A stretch of 64,000 nt of DNA from Leuctra nigra. Taxonomy: Eukaryota > Arthropoda > Insecta > Plecoptera > Leuctridae. Each line of letters begins with the position of its first letter. Position 1 is the first letter of the stretch. The translations under genes and the position numbers were made by a program. The notes under the pieces were generated by a model. The model ran no database searches. It was given only the letters and a program-made list of their open reading frames with translations, and was not told the DNA's origin. Positions 56,560 through 64,000 of the stretch are shown piece after piece. Location: NCBI GenBank assembly GCA_934045905.1, contig OW203766.1:29754309-29818308 (forward strand), given 5' to 3'.

Positions 56560-57980
56560 AACCACCGATACTTCCCAACTAATTTCACCAAAACATTATC
56601 ACACGGACACTACACAAAACTATTTTTTCTCCCAAATCCCTCTGTGGTGTGACGATTGTCTGAAGCGATGACATTCACGGATGATTTCCCATGCGGTTTC
56701 TTCTCTCAACGCGCTTGTAAAACGGAGTTACCCCGTGTCAGTCGAACTATTATTGACCTACAAGTGAATCAATATAGGTATGTGGTAAGCGCAGTGGTGT
56801 TTTTCTCGAACGAACTGCATAATAAACTATTTCATTATGTATCTACTGTCAGAGGTATGTAATTGATTAATAAATTGAGTGTGAATGTAGTGTGTTTATG
56901 TCAGATTAAATGTTTTTGGTGACGCTTGATAATTAGGTGTGGATGTGTTACGTGTTATGTCATGAAAAGTGTACATGTAGTTACATTTTAAACTGGCACG
57001 GGGGATTAATAATTACACATCATCAGTACTATCTGGTGGTTTGATCACTGGGGTACTGGGTGGTACTAGACCAGATTTGTCACGCACGTGTTGCACCCAG
57101 CTGGTAGTTATAAAATGCGTGTTATAGGAATTGCGTGTGGAGTAAGAAAAATAAGGGTGTTCTTTACAATAATTAGTTCAAGGACAGATGCAAAACAATT
57201 TAATGCATTTTCTTCTTCATTGCGGCATTATATTTTGGATCGATATTATACAGTGTGTTGTTTTTATTAATTACTTATTTAGTTTGTTTTATTTCTTTGA
57301 GTTGAGTTGAAGCGAGAATAAAATTGTACTAAATTAATTTCGATTAAAATTCGAACACATTTCGAACATTTGGCCACATTTAAAAACGATGATTTCTTAA
57401 TTTTTAAATTTTTTATGTGTTGAATTTGCTATTGTTGTGTTGAATCTACTATGTGTTGAATTTGTGTTATTTGCTAAATTACGCAAGTTATAACCGCTTT
57501 TTTAAGTAACTTTTATATCCATTTTTCTAAATAGGTTTTGGCATAAATTCGTGAATACAACTATACCTATCGCTTCAATTAACCTTTTTGTTATTCTATT
57601 GCAACGTGGCTGAGGTCTTTATTCGTTATTCGTTATATTTATTCTTTATTCGTTTGCATTATGACGTCAATTGGCGCGCGTTACAATTTCCTGTGTATTG
57701 ATATTGCTTTAAAACATTCGAACGTGGATTAATATTACACATTTGTCTTGAACGGAAACATGCATCACCATTCACACGTGTCATTTCATGTTGATACAAA
57801 TACAGATTGTATAATCTATCAATAATATTATATACCTGTGATGTGCGAAAAGTAAACCATTAAAACTCCTGGCAAACTTTACGTACTACAATTCAAGTCC
57901 AGCTCCAAGTTTTGGGAGATGAACAGAACTATTTGACAGAACTATTTGATAGAACTATTGCTAACTTATTCGATACCTAC
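56560..57980. other. No recognised gene
   Basis: AT-rich spacer. Short frames without splice support; no transposon ends recognised. Confidence 0.4.
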
Positions 57981-57998
57981 CTTATAGTTCTTATTTAC

Positions 57999-58102
57999 AG
58001 AAATAGTTTCAAGCATTCGCATCTGTTCTGTGTCATGCACTCGACCGATTTGAACACCCCAGTCCCAGCTCCTTATCGGCAGCATCCAATTGAGAATCCG
58101 CT
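57999..58102 (-). CDS. Candidate exon with clean splice borders (unassigned)
   Basis: Minus strand: acceptor AAGTATTTCACAG| and donor TTTCT|GTAAATAAG. Only one frame is open: RILNWMLPIRSWDWGVQIGR then VHDTEQMRMLETIS. The composition (several Trp, Met and Arg) looks like a folded-protein segment. It joins in phase 0 to the exon at 54236. The family is not recognised; it may belong to the large Ser/Thr-rich gene or to a gene further right. Confidence 0.4.
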
Positions 58103-58592
58103 GTGAAATACTTATAATAAAATAACAAACATTTATTTGAAGATGCAGATGCTCCTCTAAGGTTTCGGTGATCATATCAAATTGCCGAAAGTTATGTAGC
58201 GTAGTCCAAACCCAAATACAATTCAAATCGAATTTTCAAATTCAAAATTATCCCTGGATTGTGCTGCCCAAATCTCGAATGTGGCTTGGGTCACTCCAGA
58301 TCCCTATTAATTATTTCGTGCCCTCCCCCTCCCCAAAAAAACGCTTTTGGGGCTCTTTTGAATCGAATGCATACACTTCAATCTACAGTTCCTATTTTCA
58401 GGCCCCTGTCCCACCAAAAGAGTAACAATTGTCACCTTCATCTATCCATGAACACTTCCCTTCCAAAGTCATCAAGGCTAGGATGCTTAGGACCTATATG
58501 AAACGTCCAAAGAGGCAGGCAAACTATTAAAAAAGGACCATAAAATCCCGAAAAAGACCAATGAAATGGTATGCTTTTTTGTAATATCTTAA

Positions 58593-58747
58593 GGCCCGGT
58601 ATTACCAAAGTTAAATTTGCTGGATTAACTAACTTTTGGATTAAATTCAACTGTTTCAATCAATTTGAGGTATCTGATTGGCTATGCCGCCAATTTAGTC
58701 CAATATTTAGTTAATCCGGCTCAGATTAACTTTGGTAATACCGGCCC
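58593..58747. mobile_element. PIF/Harbinger-like MITE (TAA target)
   Basis: Ends GGCCCGGTATTACCAAAGTT and AACTTTGGTAATACCGGCCC are flanked by TAA at 58590-58592 and 58748-58750. 155 bp; inverted GGATTAAC / GTTAATCC subterminal words. The 3-bp TAA target matches PIF/Harbinger. Confidence 0.75.
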
Positions 58748-58750
58748 TAA

Positions 58751-59954
58751 ACATACTTATTATTCGATTTATTGGTTAGGAGTTGAGTTTGAAGTAAGAT
58801 ATTGAAATGATCTTAAATTATTGTATGAATGTGTCAATGTGTCAAGTATCGTTATTTTGTTGGTCATCCCAGTGGAGGATGGCAATTTTGTGACGACAAC
58901 AATTATTGTAACTCGAAACAAATATTTGCTATTATTTTACCAAATAATTTAAAAAAGGACAAAAGGCCTTAAAATAGCAAGAAAAGAATTCATAAAATGT
59001 TGAGAAAAAGGGATTTTAAGGCAAAATAAAACACTTATTTTTGAAATCAGGAACACATGAAACATATTTATGTATCATTTTTAAACGTGTCTGAACAAAA
59101 AATTAAAAAAGGATATGTCCTAAACATCCTAGCCCTAATTATTACTAATTAGAGTTTACGATGTTTTCAGTATTGATTCTATTTGTTGACGGTTCCAATT
59201 GATATTCAGTCTTCTAAAATAAACTTCTAAGTGGCTCCAGTAGTTCGTGCACATGCCACAAGCAGCAGATTACTCTGACATCTCAGTACTTCTGTGATTA
59301 GACCTTGATGTAGTCCTTACTTTGCTAATTCAATACATATTATTCTAGTCACTAGTTAGTTAGCATCAGGTCTTACTGAAGAGTACAACTACACTTGAGA
59401 ATGTGCACTGAATCATTGCTACGCCTTGTAAGTATGCAACACTTAATACACTCGGTGAATTTCGAACGAAAAAACGTTCGAATTATTTGAATTCGTTTTG
59501 AAAAGCGTGTGAAGAGATTCTGTATGAATGAATAAGCTTCTAAGTGAGTGAAGAGCTGTAAGACTGTGTGCAGGTATTATTTTATTGCAAGGTCAAATAG
59601 TGACGATCATGATATTGACTGCCTATATAAGGTAATTGACTATACACTGTCAATGGGTATCTAAACATCTGTCTCTTGCCAACCTATTATAAAATCAAAG
59701 TGTTGAAACTTGATATCGCACTAAATAAAGTTCGCTGGTAGGGGTGATGGAGATTGGAGCTTACCATCATCGCACCAAAGTATTGGCTTACATACTTTCA
59801 ATACTGTGCATCTTTCTCTTTTACGTTAATACATTAAAAGTAGGTCGCCTGTATTTACTAAAATATGATGCAAATTTTGAACACACACTAAATATTATAT
59901 GAGTGGTCACTTGTATAGTTTTTTATTTATCATGTGATGTTGTTGGTTAATAAT
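58751..59954. other. No recognised gene
   Basis: AT-rich spacer with no supported exon or element end. Confidence 0.4.
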
Positions 59955-60571
59955 CGAAAGTGATACCGTTTGACCGATCAACTTCAAATTTTGCATGGTC
60001 ATGGGTCTATCATTTTAGGTGTTTCTTGTTTTACTATTTTTTAGAAAAATTTGTCGACATCTTCAAGATTTATGGACATTTTACTATCATTTAATGTTTG
60101 TTTTTGTCTGGGGCTTAACGGCGCACTGTTCTGCAGCGAGGCTAATGGCGACGGATGAATGATTATGATGATGATTGGGAGATGATGGTGAAGAGTAGGT
60201 AAGGATGGAAGGTGGGAAGGAGGCGGTCGTGACCTATTAGTAGGGTACCTTCCCAGCATTTGCCTGTCGACTGAGGGAATTACATGAAAAAAAACAGTCA
60301 GGAAGGACGGCAGCGGGAATCGAACTCGGGCCTCCGGAATACAAGTTCAGAGCGTTACCACTCAGCCACCTGTTTTATGTTTGTTTTGAAAGAATTGTCA
60401 AATGCATTCAAAGAAATTTCAATGAGCAGCTATCATCACTGCTCGTTTGACGCATTTGGTTAGATTGTCTTCTCTACTATTTCCAATGTCTATTATAGAG
60501 CAGGTTTATTATTTCGCATGCAATACGAGTGCTCGCTTATCAACGCGTTACACAGAGCGTTTTCCTAGTTA
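59955..60571 (-). mobile_element. RTE-like LINE/SINE fragment, copy 3, split by a SINE
   Basis: TTTGACCGATCAACTTCAAA, ATTTTGCATGGTCATGGGTC and ATCAACGCGTTACACAGAGC TTTTCCTAG parallel the copy at 55995-56362. The SINE at 60105-60376 interrupts it; removing the SINE and one TSD restores the alignment with copy 2. Confidence 0.55.
60105..60376 (-). mobile_element. tRNA-derived SINE, copy 2
   Basis: On the minus strand the B box reads GGTTCGATTCC-like (CCCGAGTTCGATTCCCGC), and the body matches the SINE at 12703-13000 (GGGAAGGTACCCTACTAATAG, CTGCAGAACAGTGCGCCG). The 11-bp TSD ATGTTTGTTTT at 60094-60104 and 60377-60387 is exact. The tail is short. Confidence 0.85.
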
Positions 60572-60579
60572 TTACAACA

Positions 60580-61276
60580 ACGGGAGTATCCTGAATTCCA
60601 GACGCTGTGGCTACCGTTGCAAGACCTTGTTTTGAAACATATACACCGAATAGTCAAGGTCACGCGGTGCCCCAGCTGTCAGTGGGTATGACAGGTCGTG
60701 ACCTCTGTCGGGTCATCATAGGTGAAGTCTGGCAGAAGACGGTGAATCAAACGTTCTTTCCTGGTCGTTCAGCGTGTGCAGTCGCAGTTATCTATCTACA
60801 GTTTTGACATAAGCTTTGTTCAAACTTATACGGTAAGGATGACTTCTTTATTTTATTTTAGAATATTTTGTATTGCTATAGTAACTAGTTATGTTATTTT
60901 TGGCGAAGAAAGTCGAAAGTAATGGGATTCATGAGAACGCAATGCGCCATGCTTCCACTGAAAAAAATAATAATGGCTTGGGGTTTTGATAGCGTTTCCT
61001 ATTTTTCTTTATTGTATTAGTGGATTGATTAAATAACTCTTAAGTAGTTAGTTCTAGAATTCAGTATTTTGATTAAAAACATATTAAGATAATAAGAATA
61101 ATTAATTATAATATATAAAGTAGTTATGATAGGGCAGGGTGGGTGGAGAGGTGGGGGCGACGAAGGGCACATTTGGAATATTTGTGTAGGACGTATAGAA
61201 GACAAAAGATTAAAATACAATAAAAACTACATGTTGAGAGGTAAATGGATGTAGTTGATGTGCCGTTGAATTTGAG
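60580..61276. other. No recognised gene
   Basis: AT-rich spacer ending at a run of 23 G residues (61277-61299). No supported exon. Confidence 0.4.
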
Positions 61277-61371
61277 GGGGGGGGGGGGGGGGGGGGGGGC
61301 TGAAATATTATAATATGTGACTGAGTGACTCATCGATGGTATTTCAATTCGTGCCAATTCCTTTGGTTCCT

Positions 61372-61932
61372 GTCTGTGTCTAGTCTAGTGGCTAGTCTGT
61401 GTCTAGTCTAGTGGCTAGTCTGTGTCTAGTCTAGTGGCTAGTCTGTGTCTAGTCTAGTGGCTAGTCTGTGTCTAGTCTAGTGGCTAGTCTGTGTCTAGTC
61501 TAGTGGCTAGTCTGTGTCTAGTCTAGTGGCTAGTCTGTGTCTAGTCTAGTGGCTAGTCTGTGTCTAGTCTAGTGGCTAGTCTGTGTCTAGTCTAGTGGCT
61601 AGTCTGTGTCTAGTCTAGTGGCTAGTCTGTGTCTAGTCTAGTGGCTAGTCTGTGTCTAGTCTAGTGGCTAGTCTGTGTCTAGTCTAGTGGCTAGTCTGTG
61701 TCTAGTCTAGTGGCTAGTCTGTGTCTAGTCTAGTGGCTAGTCTGTGTCTAGTCTAGTGGCTAGTCTGTGTCTAGTCTAGTGGCTAGTCTGTGTCTAGTCT
61801 AGTGGCTAGTCTGTGTCTAGTCTAGTGGCTAGTCTGTGTCTAGTCTAGTGGCTAGTCTGTGTCTAGTCTAGTGGCTAGTCTGTGTCTAGTCTAGTGGCTA
61901 GTCTGTGTCTAGTCTAGTGGCTAGTCTGTGTC
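61372..61932. repeat. 23-bp tandem array, about 24 near-identical copies
   Basis: The unit GTCTGTGTCTAGTCTAGTGG plus CTA repeats without visible change for about 561 bp (24.4 units). Each unit holds three CTAG tetramers. It lies about 400 bp before the first recognised exon of the katanin-like gene. Confidence 0.95.
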
Positions 61933-62329
61933 ATTTCATTGTCAAATAAATAGTGGAAGAATCACTTCTTATTTTTAGCATCATCCATATCTCGAATATT
62001 GGTTCATACTTTTATTGTATCTATTCGTAGGTAAATCTTGTTTGTTATTTTTTTTAAATAATTGGCTTTAAATTTGTAGTGCGAAAATTAAAAACTTGTT
62101 GCAAACATAACAATTGAAATTACATATTTAAATTAATGAAGTGCATTTTCAATCGAAAATCTCGCATTCAAATGTGGACATTTATCAGCTATAGCTTTCC
62201 TAGGAGTAAAGAAAAATTGTTATTTCTTATTAGAATATGCATTGAGATGGTCAACATATTTTCAGTGTTTGTAAGTGGTTCTTAGCCCATTGCTTCTGAG
62301 AGTGCTGCATCTATCAATGTCTGTTGCAG
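61933..62329. other. Upstream flank of the katanin-like gene
   Basis: AT-rich. It ends in the acceptor CTGTTGCAG (62329) preceding the start exon, so a noncoding first exon should lie upstream. No clear promoter motif is seen. Confidence 0.4.
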
Positions 62330-62338
62330 GTGGTAATC

Positions 62339-64000
62339 ATGGCTGACATATTGAGCACTCTAGAAGAAGCTCGAGATCAGGTCAAGATGGAAAACCTGGG
62401 AATAGCAACGGTGCTCTATCTCAAGAGCTTAGATCAGATTGAAGCTTTTCTGAAGGACCCTTCAAAGAAAAGTAAATGGCTTAAAGTGAGTACTAAGATA
62501 ATTATATGTTTATAACGGATCCCCCCCCCCCCCATCATACCCGTGGGCCGCCTAAACAATAAGAGATTTGAAGAAAAAGTTTCTCAAAGATGCGCTTTGT
62601 GCACCTAATCAAATGGCTCCCAATTTCCCTCCCCCCCCCCCCCCCCCCCTCCAACGGTCAATCACCACTGTCTGACACTGTTTTGCTACCTTTTCATAAT
62701 TTAACTTTTTATTTTTTTGACATTATAATTTATTCTTGTATTTGCTAATACATTTGAATGTATGTAACAAAGAGTACACAATAGAGAGGAGGTAGAGTAA
62801 CATTCTCAATTTGTAATAATTCATTTTGATTAATTAATGTGCTATCAATGTCTTCTACAGGTTCAAACTAAAGCCATCGATGAATACAAGACACTGAAAA
62901 GCTCAATGTTATCAGTCGTCAACAATGAGAAGTGTAGCATTGCCGGTCGGGCGTCGTCAACCAATCGTCTTCCTGCATTGTTAGAAGAGCCTCCAGTTGA
63001 CAAAACTTTCAACGTTGCCGATGACCTAAAATTAAATCCACACTCTCAGACAAAAATCAACCCCAGAAGCACGTTGGCACTGCAAGGAAAATCTAGTCCT
63101 GCCATCTCGAATCCCATTGGTAAGAAATTCAGTCGTACAACTCGGGCTGAAACTCTGACGCAAAAAGAATGTTCCACTGCTCGCTCCCCTACTATTCAAA
63201 AATTAACACACCGAGAAAGAAGATCATTACCATCTCTAATACCACAATTTACCCAATCCATCGGTCCACAACCTACTAAGACACAGATTGACTCCTGGAT
63301 GAAAGGAACGGAACGTTGTTCTGTTCCAACATTTAATTCTAGGCTGAACATGCAAAGAGCTTTGAAACTTTACTTCTCCCTGCAACGGAAAGATCATCGG
63401 TGTGCTCCTACACCCATTCCAGTGAAAAACTTTCCAACCAAAACGGTTTTTTGCTTAGCCCACAGTCCTCCAAGCAGGAATATTTTCAAGGATAAAAATG
63501 AGAGTAATCGGGATACTTTGAAACTTGATAGTGATAATGTTTTTCAATCTTTTCCTCCTCTCATTTCGAGCACGTCTACACCAATCAGATCAATCCTGAC
63601 ATTCCCACAAAACCCTAGTGTAGCACTGACAAAACATCATAAAGATTCCAATATAGTTATAAATAATTTTGGAGATAATGAACCAAATTTCAGTTTAGCT
63701 CATTCTATAAATTTCCTCAATCTACCACCCAATCCAGAACCAAAGACAGTGGAACAAAACTTACACGGTCAAACGAAAAGTGTTTCACATAAAGAAAGTT
63801 CACCATTAAATCGTCTGAACGTAGATGCCAAGAACTTTCCAGTACCTACTCGCGATCTTGATATATTTTCTCCACCCCCACCAAAACGAACAAATCGTGG
63901 AGATGGCATTCCATTGGTGGCCAAAAACACATTTAAATCTACTGTTGTTTCTATGAACCGTCTTGAGCGGAGGTCAAGAAAAGTTCAGACACCTTTCAAA
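62339..64000 (+). CDS. Katanin p60-like protein, N-terminal part (runs off the window)
   Basis: ATG at 62339 in an exon opening at 62330; CDS exon 62339-62485 (CTTAAA|GTGAGT) joins exon 62861 (TCTTCTACAG|GTT), which stays open to the end of the window: at least 429 codons. Residues 4-70 (LEEARDQVKMENLGIATVLY, LKSLDQIEAFLKD, KSKWLKVQTKAIDEYKTLK) match the three-helix MIT-like domain of katanin p60 (EARxxxxxxNYxxAxVYYxxxxxQI ... KWxxVxxxxxxEYxxVK). After that comes a Ser/Pro/Asn-rich linker over 350 residues long. The AAA ATPase, if present, lies beyond 64000. Katanin severs microtubules. The linker is longer than usual for katanin p60, so a divergent relative sharing only the MIT-like domain is possible. 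Confidence 0.6.

Noticed and set aside
61372..61932. Possible CRISPR array
   Set aside because: Repeats are contiguous with no spacers, and the host is a eukaryote.

Overview
The window is nuclear DNA of an animal, almost certainly an arthropod and probably an insect. Protein-coding exons are short and split by GT-AG introns, the sequence between them is AT-rich and packed with DNA transposons, MITEs, SINEs and LINE fragments, and runs of TAGGTAGGTACCTACC are scattered through it, as in several insect genomes. The species cannot be named from the sequence. There is no bacterial operon, CRISPR array, phage or plasmid feature. Layout: (1) 913-25361, minus strand, is a long gene for an MYM-type zinc-finger chromatin protein of the ZMYM2/3/4 - Drosophila without children (woc) family. 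Fifteen coding exons join in phase to 1492 codons, and the C-terminus lies beyond position 1. Its introns hold most of the mobile elements. (2) 29184-31002, plus, is a two-exon, 300-residue protein with a USPL1-like N-terminal zinc-binding motif. (3) 31614-33449, plus, is a complete eight-exon BBS5 gene (343 residues), a BBSome subunit. (4) 34038-44729, minus, is a large Ser/Thr/Pro-rich, mostly disordered protein that I do not recognise (1454 residues from its first ATG). It converges on BBS5 and has a well-formed TATA/Inr/DPE-like promoter at about 44.73 kb; possible extra upstream exons lie near 54.2, 56.5 and 58.0 kb. (5) 62339 to the end, plus, is the start of a katanin p60-like protein with an MIT-like N-terminal domain and a long Ser/Pro-rich linker, cut by the window edge. 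BBS5 (cilium membrane traffic) and the katanin-like protein (microtubule severing) are both linked to cilia and microtubules, but they are about 29 kb apart and I infer no functional cluster. The most striking content is the transposon archaeology. A piggyBac-like transposase fragment in a woc intron is split by a hAT-like element; that element is split by a second hAT-like element, which in turn carries a foldback element. A second stack has a mariner-like MITE inside a hAT-like element, and a third has a mariner-like MITE and a 5S-rRNA-derived SINE inside a TTAA-flanked element. Several elements have exact target-site duplications readable by eye. Other structures are a GC-rich ~92-111 bp minisatellite (46.55-48.29 kb) that is largely open on the minus strand, a homogeneous 23-bp tandem array (61.37-61.93 kb), and a 145-bp-arm near-perfect hairpin (54.49-54.86 kb).
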